Source: Enterococcus faecium (GTDB lineage Bacteria > Bacillota > Bacilli > Lactobacillales > Enterococcaceae). From it: a DNA stretch of 64,000 nt. Below, piece by piece: positions 50,129 to 59,017 of this stretch. The DNA is taken from positions 2,096,501 through 2,160,500 of the forward strand of contig NZ_CP118955.1 of assembly GCF_029023785.1 (NCBI RefSeq). The letters run 5' to 3'. The notes beneath the pieces were generated by a model. The model ran no database searches, had not been told where the DNA came from, and saw only the letters and a program-made list of their open reading frames with translations. The translations under genes and the position numbers were made by a program. How positions within the stretch are numbered: the first letter of the stretch is position 1; each line of letters starts with the position of its first letter.

Positions 50129-51308
50129 TCACCTCGCTTGTTTCTGCTAATGCTTCAATCACACTACCTCGGATGACGACACCTTTTAATTTTCCATCCT
50201 CTACAACTGCAAGTGGAGTCGGTGAGTCATAAATAATATTGAAAATATCACTTACCACCATGTCTTTCCCAATCACCGTCACATTTTCATCTAGGAAGTC
50301 GATCAATGGACGTTTTTGCTTCCTAGCTTCTAACGCTTGATCTGCAGTGATGATCCCTTTCAGGTGTCTCTTTCTGTCAACAGCCATCAGCATGCTGACT
50401 TCTTCATTACGCATCCTTGTCAATGCAACGTTTGGTCCATCAGATTCGATATTCGTCGTCAATGCAGGTACCATGATGTTTTGAGCCGTAAGCACTTTGG
50501 AACGATCGACTTCTTCCACAAATTCACGTACATAATCATTTGCTGGATTGGTCAATATTTCTTCACCTGTTCCGATCTGCATGATTTCGCCGTCTTTCAT
50601 CAAGGCGATTCTGTCCCCAATCCGTAAAGCTTCATTCAAATCATGGGTAATGAAAATAATCGTTTTTTGAACATTGGCTTGCAGGTCCAGTAATTCGTCT
50701 TGCATTTCTCGCCGGATCAGCGGATCAAGAGCCGAGAACGCTTCGTCCATCAGCAAGATCTCAGGATCATTTGCTAAAGCTCTGGCTAGGCCAACCCGTT
50801 GTTGCATCCCACCAGATAACTGACTAGGATATTGGTCTTTAAATGAAAGCAAACTAGAATTTTCTAATGCTTTTTCTGCTTTTTCTTGTCGTTCTTCTTT
50901 AGGTACACCACGGACTTCTAACCCGTATTCTGTATTTTCCAAGATCGTTCGATGTGGAAACAGACCGAAGTTTTGGAAAACCATATTGATTTTATGACGA
51001 CGGACTTCTCGCAATTCTTCTTTGCTTAACTTCGATACATCTTCTCCATCAATATAGATACTGCCCGAAGTTGGCTCAATCAGACGATTCAATAGACGGA
51101 TCAATGTGGATTTCCCACTCCCGGAAAGCCCCATGATCACGAAGATTTCTCCTTCTTTTACGTCAAAATTCACGTCATACACACCAACCGTTGCACCGGT
51201 TTTCTTTAAAATCTCCGTTTTCGGCTGGTGATCATTCATCATATCTAAAGCGGCTTGTGTCTTTTTACCAAATATCTTTGTTAAATGTTTTACTTCTACT
51301 TTTACCAA
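50115..51308 (-). CDS. opuAA: Glycine betaine ABC transporter ATP-binding protein with CBS domains (OpuAA/BusAA)
   Basis: Energises the OpuA importer. The 397 residues have Walker [11 protein letters not shown]-loop [12 protein letters not shown], signature [16 protein letters not shown] and Walker [14 protein letters not shown]. The last ~120 residues hold a CBS pair ([29 protein letters not shown]) that senses ionic strength or c-di-AMP in homologues. First gene of the operon, behind the BusR operator. Confidence 0.95.
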   Translation of the reverse strand: MVKVEVKHLTKIFGKKTQAALDMMNDHQPKTEILKKTGATVGVYDVNFDVKEGEIFVIMGLSGSGKSTLIRLLNRLIEPTSGSIYIDGEDVSKLSKEELREVRRHKINMVFQNFGLFPHRTILENTEYGLEVRGVPKEERQEKAEKALENSSLLSFKDQYPSQLSGGMQQRVGLARALANDPEILLMDEAFSALDPLIRREMQDELLDLQANVQKTIIFITHDLNEALRIGDRIALMKDGEIMQIGTGEEILTNPANDYVREFVEEVDRSKVLTAQNIMVPALTTNIESDGPNVALTRMRNEEVSMLMAVDRKRHLKGIITADQALEARKQKRPLIDFLDENVTVIGKDMVVSDIFNIIYDSPTPLAVVEDGKLKGVVIRGSVIEALAETSEVSEHE

Positions 51309-51351
51309 ACAAATTCTCCTTTTTTATGTAAATTCATTTTTCTTTCTGAAA

Positions 51352-51394
51352 AAAGTGACCACACTATGTTAACATCATGTAGTCACTTTGTCAA
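51352..51394 (-). promoter_or_regulatory. opuA promoter and BusR operator
   Basis: AAAGTGAC (51352-51359) and GTCACTTT (51382-51389) are perfect inverted half-sites 22 nt apart. A -35 TTGACA (51394-51389) and a weak -10 TAACAT (51371-51366) with a 17-nt spacer overlap them, so a bound tetramer would block the promoter. This is the architecture described for BusR sites in related bacteria. Confidence 0.8.
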
Positions 51395-51423
51395 AAATGA
51401 AAGAAATTTGCTTGTCCAAACTG

Positions 51424-51478
51424 AAAAAAACTTGGCTAAATCTTTGTAAATAAAAGGTTTAGCCAAGTTAATATTTTT
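51424..51478. terminator. Terminator of busR
   Basis: AACTTGGCTAAA pairs with TTTAGCCAAGTT with T tracts on both sides. It isolates busR from opuA. Confidence 0.8.
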
Positions 51479-51494
51479 TTAATATTTCACACAA

Positions 51495-52139
51495 TCATTC
51501 TGCAAGCTGATGCTCCGGGTAAAAAAAGTTTGTCATACGCTGTAGTGTATATTCATTTCCAATAAAATGAACGATGTCCCCTGCCGTAAATTTAGCATAG
51601 GGGCCAGGTGAAACAAGCAGTTCTTCATTATGAGAAATTGCGATAACTGTGGCGCCAGTCGCCTGCCAGATATTCAACTCGCTAATTGAACGGTCCAGAT
51701 GCATTGCTTTTTCTGATAAAGATAATTCAAACGGAAGTAAAGGATTCATCTTATGTATTCGCTTCGTTTGATTGACCAGCTGATCCAATAATTGAGAAAA
51801 ATGATTCAGCTCATCTTGTTGCTTCTCCACACTTGCCATGATTTCTGCTTTTGTATCTTGGATGGATTGTACATCTTGATATTGCAATAGGAAATCTTTT
51901 GCTTTTTCCTTCGAAGCAACAAATGCCCCACTTCCATGCCGTACTTCCATGATTCCAAGATCTACCAGCACATTGATAGCCTTGCGGGTAGTCTCAGGAG
52001 AAGCATTGTACGTACTGGCAAGTGTTGAGCGGGCATGGATCTTCTCACCCACTTTATATCGGTTTTCAACGATACGTTCGGCTAAATCAACAGCAATCTG
52101 CTGGTAGCGCGGGCGGACGATTTTTTTCTTTCCAGACAT
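51495..52139 (-). CDS. busR: BusR, c-di-AMP-responsive repressor of osmolyte uptake
   Basis: The 214 residues combine a GntR-type winged helix (~10-75: KVGEKIHARSTLASTYNASPETTRKAINVLVDLGIMEVRHGSGAFV), a coiled coil (~85-125) and an RCK_C domain (~135-210: ISELNIWQATGATVIAISHNEELLVSPGPYAKFTAGDIVHFIG). That GntR-RCK_C fusion is diagnostic of BusR, which shuts off opuA/busA when c-di-AMP is high. It lies directly upstream of opuA in the same orientation but has its own terminator. Confidence 0.93.
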   Translation of the reverse strand: MSGKKKIVRPRYQQIAVDLAERIVENRYKVGEKIHARSTLASTYNASPETTRKAINVLVDLGIMEVRHGSGAFVASKEKAKDFLLQYQDVQSIQDTKAEIMASVEKQQDELNHFSQLLDQLVNQTKRIHKMNPLLPFELSLSEKAMHLDRSISELNIWQATGATVIAISHNEELLVSPGPYAKFTAGDIVHFIGNEYTLQRMTNFFYPEHQLAE

Positions 52140-52232
52140 TTTCTTTCCTCTTTCTTTTTTTACTTTCCCTCATCTTACTATGCTCTAGCAAAATAAGCAA
52201 AAAAGGGGAGAATAGCCTCTTGCAACGACTGA

Positions 52233-52367
52233 TCATCGCTTGATCTGTTCCTTTTTTACTGGGCAAGCTGTTTGACAGTCATCACAATTCTTACCGGATT
52301 TTAAACGAGTATAGACAATTGCGCCTGCACTTCCAAAGATTAACACACTTAATAAGAATGTCGCCAT
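52233..52367 (-). CDS. FeoB-associated Cys-rich membrane protein
   Basis: A 44-residue protein: one membrane helix (ATFLLSVLIFGSAGAIVYT) then a cytoplasmic tail with three Cys (GKNCDDCQTACPVKK). Its ATG starts 1 nt after the feoB stop and uses GAAGGAGAGGAA inside feoB as ribosome site. Such proteins regularly follow feoB and are thought to help iron passage through the channel. Confidence 0.9.
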   Translation of the reverse strand: MATFLLSVLIFGSAGAIVYTRLKSGKNCDDCQTACPVKKEQIKR

Positions 52368-52368
52368 C

Positions 52369-54501
52369 CTATTCCTCTCCTTCTAATGACAATATAGTAT
52401 AAAACTGGTTCTTGGATTTTGGCTGACGGAACAAAACATAAACGAGTCCTATCATCAGTAAAATAGCAAGATACGTCCCTAACGCTACCTGTCCACCCTC
52501 CAATAAGTGTCCCAACTGATAAATCACAAAACTAACTAAATAAGCTAAACCGCATTGATAGCCTATGGCGATCCAAGTCCATTTCTTGGCATTCATTTCC
52601 CGATGGATAGCCCCAATTGCCGCAAAACAAGGCGCACAAAGTAAATTGAAGGCTAACAATGAATAAGCTGCTGCGGGAGTATATGTGTGTTGTAGCACTT
52701 GCCAGATTTCTCTGCCATTTTCGGATACTTCCGCATGACCAAACAAAATACCAAATGTGCCAATAATATTTTCTTTAGCGACCAATCCTGTAATCGCTGC
52801 GACTGTTCCTTGCCAGTTTCCCCAACCAAGCGGCTGAAAAACAACTGCCAGGATTCGCCCGAAAAAGGCTAAGATACTTTGGTCTTCAGAAACAGGTTGA
52901 GCATAAAAATTATAAGAAGAGCTGAACCAGATCACGATACTAGAAACAAAGATAATCGTTCCTGCTTTTTTAACAAAAGACTTGCTGCGGTCATAGGTTT
53001 GTCTTAGGACCGCTGACCATTGAGGAAAATGATATGCGGGCAATTCCATGATAAAAGGAGCTGTATCTCCAGCAAACAAACGTGTTTTTTTCAAGCTGAT
53101 TCCAGAGAAAATAATTGCAGTCATACCAAGAAAATAGGCAGAAGGAGCTACCCAAGATTGATGAGGAAAAAAGGCCCCTGCTACTAAGGCAATAATCGGC
53201 AACTTTGCAGAACAAGGCATGAAGGTTGTGACCATGATCGTCAAACGACGATCTTGCTCGTTTTCAATCGTGCGACTGGCCATGACGCCTGGCACTCCAC
53301 ATCCTGTAGCAATCAGCATAGGAATGAAGGATTTTCCTGAAAGACCGAATTTCCTGAAAAGTCGATCCATGACAAAAGCGATCCTCGCCATATATCCGCA
53401 GTCTTCCAGAAAGCTCAAGCATAAAAACAATATAATCAATTGCGGTAGAAATCCTAACACTGCTCCCACGCCTGCGATGATGCCGTTCAAGATCAGCTCC
53501 TGCATCCATCCCGCTACTTGCCATTCAGCTAACAATCTGCCAACATGTTCTGGTAACCATGTACCAAACAATGTGTCATTGATCCAATCTGTCCCCATTG
53601 TTCCTACTGTTTGAATAGCCAGATAATAGATCAGCCACATCACAAATGCGAAGATCGGCAAGGCTAACCAACGATTCGTTGCAATCTGATCGATTTTGTC
53701 ACTCATCGATAATTGGAAAGAATCATTTGACACAACACAGAGTGTACATAGTTGGGTAATAAATTCATAACGTTCATTGACCAGAATCGTCTCACTATCG
53801 TCGTCCAATAGTTTCTCTGTTAACTGGATCAGTTGCTCGATCTCTTTTTGCTGAGAAACTGCTATCTCGTAATCCTCTCTTACCTTCTGATCTCGTTCAA
53901 AATATTTCATTGCATACCAGCGTTTCTTGCCGCTTTGTTCTCCTAGTACATCTTCAATTTCATGTAAAGCTGCTTCTAAACGTGGATCATATGTACAGGG
54001 AACAGGAATAGAAGGCCGCTTTTTTGCAGACTCCTGAATCTTTTCGATTAGTTTTTCGATTCCTTGCTTTTTCAATACGCTGATTGGTAAAACTGGTACA
54101 CCAAGACCATAGGAAAGCTTTTCTAGATTGATTTTTTTTCCTTCTTTTTTGATGACATCCATCATATTCAGACCAATGATCATAGGAATGTCTAAATCCA
54201 ATAACTGCGTAGTTAAATAAAGATTTCGTTCTAAATTGGTAGCATCAATAATGTTGATGATCAGTTCAGGCTGTTCCTGAACCAAATAATCTCTTGCAAT
54301 CACTTCTTCTGGTGTATAAGGAGACAAAGAATAGATGCCGGGTAGGTCCTGAATATGAATGTTCGGATTTTTTTTCAACGATCCTTCTTTTTTTTCTACT
54401 GTTACGCCCGGCCAATTCCCTACATATTGATTCGAACCAGTCAAGAGATTGAACAAGCTAGTTTTCCCGCTGTTTGGATTTCCGACTAACGCGATATTCA
54501 T
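52369..54501 (-). CDS. feoB: Ferrous iron transporter FeoB
   Basis: Main Fe(II) uptake channel. The 710 residues begin with a GTPase (G1 GNPNSGKTSLFN at 7-18, G3 DLPG near 53, N-MMD in place of NKxD near 112), a spacer helical region, and a membrane domain with about ten helices including the gate motifs GCGVPGVMASRTI and PCSAKLPIIALVAGAFF and the C-terminal LCAPCFAAIGAIHREM. Its ATG overlaps the feoA stop (ATGA). Confidence 0.97.
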   Translation of the reverse strand: MNIALVGNPNSGKTSLFNLLTGSNQYVGNWPGVTVEKKEGSLKKNPNIHIQDLPGIYSLSPYTPEEVIARDYLVQEQPELIINIIDATNLERNLYLTTQLLDLDIPMIIGLNMMDVIKKEGKKINLEKLSYGLGVPVLPISVLKKQGIEKLIEKIQESAKKRPSIPVPCTYDPRLEAALHEIEDVLGEQSGKKRWYAMKYFERDQKVREDYEIAVSQQKEIEQLIQLTEKLLDDDSETILVNERYEFITQLCTLCVVSNDSFQLSMSDKIDQIATNRWLALPIFAFVMWLIYYLAIQTVGTMGTDWINDTLFGTWLPEHVGRLLAEWQVAGWMQELILNGIIAGVGAVLGFLPQLIILFLCLSFLEDCGYMARIAFVMDRLFRKFGLSGKSFIPMLIATGCGVPGVMASRTIENEQDRRLTIMVTTFMPCSAKLPIIALVAGAFFPHQSWVAPSAYFLGMTAIIFSGISLKKTRLFAGDTAPFIMELPAYHFPQWSAVLRQTYDRSKSFVKKAGTIIFVSSIVIWFSSSYNFYAQPVSEDQSILAFFGRILAVVFQPLGWGNWQGTVAAITGLVAKENIIGTFGILFGHAEVSENGREIWQVLQHTYTPAAAYSLLAFNLLCAPCFAAIGAIHREMNAKKWTWIAIGYQCGLAYLVSFVIYQLGHLLEGGQVALGTYLAILLMIGLVYVLFRQPKSKNQFYTILSLEGEE

Positions 54502-54971
54502 TCTTTTTCCTCCCTTTGTATCAAGATTAGTTCGGCCTCTGACTTTCGTAACGTCAGTTCATACCCTCGCACTGTCAGTTCGATTGGATCTCCCAGAGGG
54601 GCTAGTTTTCGGATAACTATTTTTACATTTCGCGTCAATCCCATATCCATTAACCGTCGCTTCACTGCGCCTTGTCCGTGGATTGCTACGACGATCCCAG
54701 TCTCTCCTGCTTTTAATTGATCAAGAGAAGTCCAGCTTTCAGAGGAAGCAGTCTTTTTATTGACAAAGATTTGACCTAGTATTTCCCGACTTACTGCCAC
54801 TCGATGACTTTTTACCAGTAAAATGGCATTGTTGCCTGATAAATTGACGACGACGATTTTACTTCCGGCAACGATCCCGATATTTTGCAAATGGCGTTTT
54901 GTTTTTTCTTCTGTTTCGATTCGTTCGACTTGATAAACGAAATTCTGCTTTGCCTGCGCTAAGGTCTGCAT
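54498..54971 (-). CDS. feoA: FeoA protein with two tandem FeoA domains
   Basis: SH3-like partner of FeoB. At about 157 residues it is twice the usual FeoA length; residues ~8-75 (HLQNIGIVAGSKIVVVNLSG) and ~85-157 (RLMDMGLTRNVKIVIRKLAPLGDPIELTVRGYELTLR) are two FeoA-type copies, the second better conserved. ATG 54971 follows AAGAGAGGAATCAAT. Promoter and Fur box lie upstream at 55055-55101. Confidence 0.92.
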   Translation of the reverse strand: MQTLAQAKQNFVYQVERIETEEKTKRHLQNIGIVAGSKIVVVNLSGNNAILLVKSHRVAVSREILGQIFVNKKTASSESWTSLDQLKAGETGIVVAIHGQGAVKRRLMDMGLTRNVKIVIRKLAPLGDPIELTVRGYELTLRKSEAELILIQREEKE

Positions 54972-55054
54972 ATTGATTCCTCTCTTGTGAAATAAATCAT
55001 GTATTAAAATCATTCATTATATGTTCTAATTTTCTTACGTGTTACGCAAATAAA

Positions 55055-55069
55055 TGAGAATCATTCTCA
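55055..55069. promoter_or_regulatory. Fur box of feoABC
   Basis: TGAGAAT-C-ATTCTCA is a perfect 7-1-7 palindrome in the Fur-site arrangement. It lies just downstream of the feoA -10, over the expected transcription start, so iron-loaded Fur should repress. Confidence 0.85.
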
Positions 55070-55072
55070 CAT

Positions 55073-55101
55073 AGAATACTCTCGGTAATTGAGAATGTCA
55101 A
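55073..55101 (-). promoter_or_regulatory. feoA promoter
   Basis: On the minus strand TTGACA (55101-55096), 17 nt, TATTCT (55078-55073). Confidence 0.8.
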
Positions 55102-55246
55102 TTATACTTGTGATATTATGAGCGAATCTTTAGTATTGATAGATAAAAATGAGAAAAAAATATTTCTTCATAGTTTTCCACAATTTTTTCTCTATTAAAT
55201 TTGCTATTTTCCCACACGATACTTGTTTTCAGCTCTTTTTTCAAAA

Positions 55247-55293
55247 ACACAAAACTTAGTATTCCACAGTTTCCACAACACAATATGTAGTGT
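55247..55293. promoter_or_regulatory. Pair of NrdR boxes
   Basis: ACACAATATGTAGTGT (55278-55293) fits the NrdR box. ACACAAAACTTAGTAT (55247-55262) is a weaker second copy exactly 31 bp upstream, the phase seen in most NrdR-controlled promoters. Confidence 0.82.
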
Positions 55294-55300
55294 TTGTTGT

Positions 55301-55328
55301 TTGACTTTTTTACTAAGAGTTTTATACT
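55301..55328 (+). promoter_or_regulatory. nrdH promoter
   Basis: TTGACT (55301-55306), 16 nt, TATACT (55323-55328), directly downstream of the NrdR boxes. Confidence 0.65.
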
Positions 55329-55371
55329 ATCTATTATAGATAATAAGAATGTGTTAGAGGAGGCACTCACC

Positions 55372-55596
55372 ATGAACGTAAAAATCTTTTCTAAAAATAA
55401 TTGTATGCAATGTAAGATGGTCAAACGGTTTTTAACAGAAAATCAAATTGCTTTTGAAGAAGTCAATATCGATGAACAGCCTGAAGCAGTAGACTGGTTG
55501 AAAGCACAAGGATTCCAAAGTGTTCCTGTCATTACTTCTGATGCAGAAACAGTTATCGGATTCCGTCCTGATCAGTTGCGTAAACTTGCCAGCTAA
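55372..55596 (+). CDS. nrdH: Glutaredoxin-like NrdH
   Basis: Redox protein that reduces the class Ib ribonucleotide reductase. The 74 residues have the CMQC redox motif at 11-14, VNIDEQPEAVDWL, VPVI with the cis-Pro and the C-terminal IGFRPDQLRKL. ATG 55372 follows AGAGGAGGCACTCACC. Confidence 0.95.
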   Translation: MNVKIFSKNNCMQCKMVKRFLTENQIAFEEVNIDEQPEAVDWLKAQGFQSVPVITSDAETVIGFRPDQLRKLAS

Positions 55597-55626
55597 CATG
55601 ACTAAAAGAATCAAAACGTGATACAT

Positions 55627-55684
55627 GGATTTGAAGGGCTTGAGACAGCACCAGTTTTTGTCGCAAACTTCCAAATCCTTTTTT
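55627..55684 (+). terminator. Hairpin between nrdH and nrdE (attenuator or terminator)
   Basis: GGATTTGAAG (55627-55636) pairs with CTTCCAAATCC (55668-55678, one bulge), followed by TTTTTT. Partial termination here would lower nrdEF relative to nrdH. Confidence 0.55.
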
Positions 55685-55754
55685 AAAGCTTAAAAACAAT
55701 GCAATGATTTGCAATCAAGCATCATCAAATACGAAATGAAGGTTGGGCGTACGT

Positions 55755-57914
55755 ATGAGTCTTAAAAATTTACAAGATGTCAGTTATTTCAAGCTGAATA
55801 ATGAAATCAATCGGCCAGTCAATGGTCAAATCCCTTTGAATAAGGATAAAGAAGCTTTAGTTGCCTTTTTTGAGGAAAATGTCAAACCAAATACGATGAC
55901 TTTTCTATCTATTATGGAAAAAATCAATTACTTGATCGATCAAGAATATATAGAAGCAGAATTCATTCAATTGTATTCACCATCATTTATTGAAAAGCTA
56001 TATCAATTTTTGGACGAGCAACATTTTTCTTTCAAATCTTTTATGGCTGCTTACAAATTTTATTCTCAATATGCGTTGAAAACCAACGACGGTTCCGCTT
56101 ATCTGGAAACTTATGAAGATCGAGTAGCCTTCAATGCGCTTTACTTTGCGAACGGGGATGAAGAATTAGCACTTGCTCTTGCAGACGAAATGATCCATCA
56201 ACGATATCAGCCAGCTACACCTTCTTTCTTGAATGCTGGACGTAAACGTCGGGGCGAATTGGTGTCTTGTTTCTTGACTCAAGTCACTGACGATATGAAC
56301 TCTATCGGGCGCTCAATCAACTCTGCTTTGCAATTGTCCCGTATTGGTGGCGGCGTAGGGATTACTTTATCAAATCTTCGTGAAGCCGGCGCTCCTATCA
56401 AAGGATATGAGGGTGCTGCAAGTGGTGTCGTTCCAGTCATGAAATTATTCGAAGATAGTTTCAGCTATTCTAATCAATTAGGTCAGCGTCAAGGAGCTGG
56501 CGTGGTTTATTTGAACGTTTTCCATCCAGACATTATTGCTTTCCTTTCAGCAAAAAAAGAAAATGCAGATGAAAAGATTCGCGTAAAAACTCTTTCTCTT
56601 GGCGTGATCGTACCTGATAAATTTTATGAATTGACACGTAAAAACGAAGATATGTATTTATTTAGTCCATATAGTGTCGAAAAAGAATATGGTGTCCCAT
56701 TCTCTTATGTAAATATTACAGCTGAGTATGATCATCTAGTTGCAAATCCAAACATTCGCAAACAAAAAATCAAAGCGCGTGATCTTGAAAATGAAATCTC
56801 AAAATTACAACAAGAATCTGGCTATCCTTACGTAATCAATATTGATACAGCGAACCGCGAGAATCCAATCGATGGCAAGATCATCATGAGTAATTTATGT
56901 TCAGAGATTTTACAAGTTCAAACGCCTTCTGTGATTAACGGCAAACAGGAATATGAAGTATTAGGAACGGATATCTCATGTAACTTAGGCTCGACAAATA
57001 TCGTGAATTTGATGCAAAGCCCTAACTTTGGTCAATCTGTGCGTACGATGACTCGTGCATTGACATTTATTACAGATGCATCTGATATCGATGTCGTACC
57101 ACCGATCCAAAACGGAAATAAGCTGAATCATACGATTGGATTAGGTGCCATGGGCTTACACACTTATCTTGCAAAAGAACAAATGGAATATGGCTCAGAG
57201 GATTCATTAGACTTTACAAATATTTACTTCATGCTGTTGAATTATTGGACACTTGTTGAAAGCAACAATATCGCTCGTGAAAGAAAACAAGTTTTCCATA
57301 ATTTTGAAAAATCAGCTTATGCTGACGGCACTTATTTCGAAAAATACGTAACTGGAGAATTCCAGCCAAAATCAGAAAAAGTCAAAGCATTGTTTGAAGG
57401 CATTTTTATCCCAACTGCTGAAGATTGGAATGCTTTGAAACAAGCAGTAATGAAAGATGGACTGTATCATCAAAATCGCTTGGCAGTAGCACCAAATGGC
57501 TCAATTTCATATATCAACGATACGAGTGCAAGTATTCATCCTATCACTCGCATGATCGAAGAACGCCAAGAGAAGAAAATCGGTAAAATTTATTACCCAG
57601 CGCCTTATCTATCCAATGAGACGATTCCGTATTACACTTCTGCTTATGATATGGACATGCGTAAAGTAATCGATGTTTATGCAACGGCACAACAACACGT
57701 CGATCAAGGCATGAGTTTGACTTTATTCATGCGTTCTGAAATCCCAGAAGGCATTTATGAATGGAAGACAACAACGAAGCAAACGACACGTGATTTGAAT
57801 ATTTTAAGACATTACGCTTTCCACAAAGGAATCAAATCCATTTATTACGTACGTACCTTTACTGATGATGCAGAAGAAATCGGAAGCAATCAATGTGAAA
57901 GCTGCGTGATCTAA
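55755..57914 (+). CDS. nrdE: Class Ib ribonucleotide reductase alpha subunit
   Basis: Catalytic subunit that reduces ribonucleoside diphosphates under aerobic growth. About 719 residues. Seen: the N-terminal NrdE region, PATPSFLNAGRKRRGELVSCFL with an active-site Cys, SRIGGGVGITLSNLRE, NLCSEILQ with the radical Cys region, APNGSISYINDTSASIHP and the C-terminal redox pair QCESCVI. There is no N-terminal ATP cone, as expected for class Ib. ATG 55755 is preferred to TTG 55743. nrdI is not in the operon. Confidence 0.96.
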   Translation: MSLKNLQDVSYFKLNNEINRPVNGQIPLNKDKEALVAFFEENVKPNTMTFLSIMEKINYLIDQEYIEAEFIQLYSPSFIEKLYQFLDEQHFSFKSFMAAYKFYSQYALKTNDGSAYLETYEDRVAFNALYFANGDEELALALADEMIHQRYQPATPSFLNAGRKRRGELVSCFLTQVTDDMNSIGRSINSALQLSRIGGGVGITLSNLREAGAPIKGYEGAASGVVPVMKLFEDSFSYSNQLGQRQGAGVVYLNVFHPDIIAFLSAKKENADEKIRVKTLSLGVIVPDKFYELTRKNEDMYLFSPYSVEKEYGVPFSYVNITAEYDHLVANPNIRKQKIKARDLENEISKLQQESGYPYVINIDTANRENPIDGKIIMSNLCSEILQVQTPSVINGKQEYEVLGTDISCNLGSTNIVNLMQSPNFGQSVRTMTRALTFITDASDIDVVPPIQNGNKLNHTIGLGAMGLHTYLAKEQMEYGSEDSLDFTNIYFMLLNYWTLVESNNIARERKQVFHNFEKSAYADGTYFEKYVTGEFQPKSEKVKALFEGIFIPTAEDWNALKQAVMKDGLYHQNRLAVAPNGSISYINDTSASIHPITRMIEERQEKKIGKIYYPAPYLSNETIPYYTSAYDMDMRKVIDVYATAQQHVDQGMSLTLFMRSEIPEGIYEWKTTTKQTTRDLNILRHYAFHKGIKSIYYVRTFTDDAEEIGSNQCESCVI

Positions 57915-57963
57915 TATCATAGATAGATTCGCTTATTCATATTTTAATTAAAGGAGCATTCTC

Positions 57964-58929
57964 ATGTCAGAAACATATTATGAAGCAATAAACTGGAATG
58001 AAATTGAAGATATCATTGATAAATCCACTTGGGAGAAGCTGACAGAGCAATTTTGGCTAGATACACGTATCCCACTTTCAAATGACCTAGATGATTGGCG
58101 TACATTGTCTCAATTGGAAAAAGATACAGTAGGACATGTATTTGGCGGTTTGACACTGCTAGATACTGTCCAATCTGAAAGTGGCATGGATCAGTTGCGT
58201 AAAGATGTCCGCACTCCCCATGAAGAAGCCGTTTTGAACAATATTCAATTCATGGAATCCGTTCATGCCAAAAGTTATTCTTCTATTTTTAGTACACTGA
58301 ATACGAAAAAAGAAATCGAAGAAATTTTTGACTGGACAAATACGAATCCTTATCTGCAAAAAAAAGCTGAGCGTATCAATGAAATCTACAAACACGGTAC
58401 ACCGCTAGAAAAGAAAATTGCCAGCGTCTTTTTAGAAACATTCTTGTTCTATTCAGGTTTTTATACTCCTCTTTATTATTTAGGAAACAACAAATTGGCT
58501 AACGTAGCAGAGATCATCAAACTAATCATCCGAGATGAATCTGTACATGGAACCTACATCGGTTACAAATTCCAATTAGGATTCAACGAGTTACCTGAAG
58601 CAGAACAAGAAACGTTAAAAGACTGGATGTACAATCTTCTTTATGAGCTTTACGAAAACGAAGAACGTTATACAGAAGAATTATACGATCCAATCGGCTG
58701 GACAGAAGAAGTCAAGACATTCCTACGCTATAATGCCAACAAAGCATTGATGAACCTAGGGATGGATCCACTCTTTCCAGATACTGCCAATGATGTCAAC
58801 CCAATCGTAATGAACGGGATTTCAACAGGCACAAGCAACCATGACTTCTTCTCACAAGTCGGAAACGGCTATTTGTTAGGTCATGTAGAAGCGATGAAAG
58901 ACGACGATTATTTGATTGGATTGGAATAA
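57964..58929 (+). CDS. nrdF: Class Ib ribonucleotide reductase beta subunit
   Basis: Holds the Mn/Fe-tyrosyl radical cofactor. The 321 residues are helical with metal ligands in NNIQFMESVHAKSYSSIFSTLN (ExxH) and VAEIIKLIIRDESVHGTYIGYKFQLG (ExxH), plus GGLTLLDTVQSE. The start follows AAAGGAGCATTCTC, 50 nt after nrdE. Confidence 0.97.
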   Translation: MSETYYEAINWNEIEDIIDKSTWEKLTEQFWLDTRIPLSNDLDDWRTLSQLEKDTVGHVFGGLTLLDTVQSESGMDQLRKDVRTPHEEAVLNNIQFMESVHAKSYSSIFSTLNTKKEIEEIFDWTNTNPYLQKKAERINEIYKHGTPLEKKIASVFLETFLFYSGFYTPLYYLGNNKLANVAEIIKLIIRDESVHGTYIGYKFQLGFNELPEAEQETLKDWMYNLLYELYENEERYTEELYDPIGWTEEVKTFLRYNANKALMNLGMDPLFPDTANDVNPIVMNGISTGTSNHDFFSQVGNGYLLGHVEAMKDDDYLIGLE

Positions 58930-58963
58930 GGATTTATTTTAATTCAAAAATTTTTCGAAAAAT

Positions 58964-59013
58964 AAAAAGAGTTTAGCGTACAGATATTTTAAATGTACAC
59001 TGAACTCTTTTTT
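58964..59013. terminator. Bidirectional terminator
   Basis: AAAAAGAGTTTAGCGTACA pairs with TGTACACTGAACTCTTTTTT between nrdF and the convergent AI-2E gene. Confidence 0.85.
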
Positions 59014-59017
59014 ATGC

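Larger units (their letters stand above)
54972..55371. other. Divergent control region feoA / nrdH
   Basis: No gene is seen in 400 bases. It holds the feoA promoter and Fur box near one end, and the NrdR boxes and nrdH promoter near the other. Confidence 0.7.

Noticed and set aside
53219..53614. 131-codon plus-strand ORF inside feoB
   Set aside because: It is fully antisense to feoB; shadow frame.
55116..55424. Minus-strand ORF upstream of nrdH
   Set aside because: It covers the NrdR boxes and nrdH start and has no ribosome site or recognisable product.
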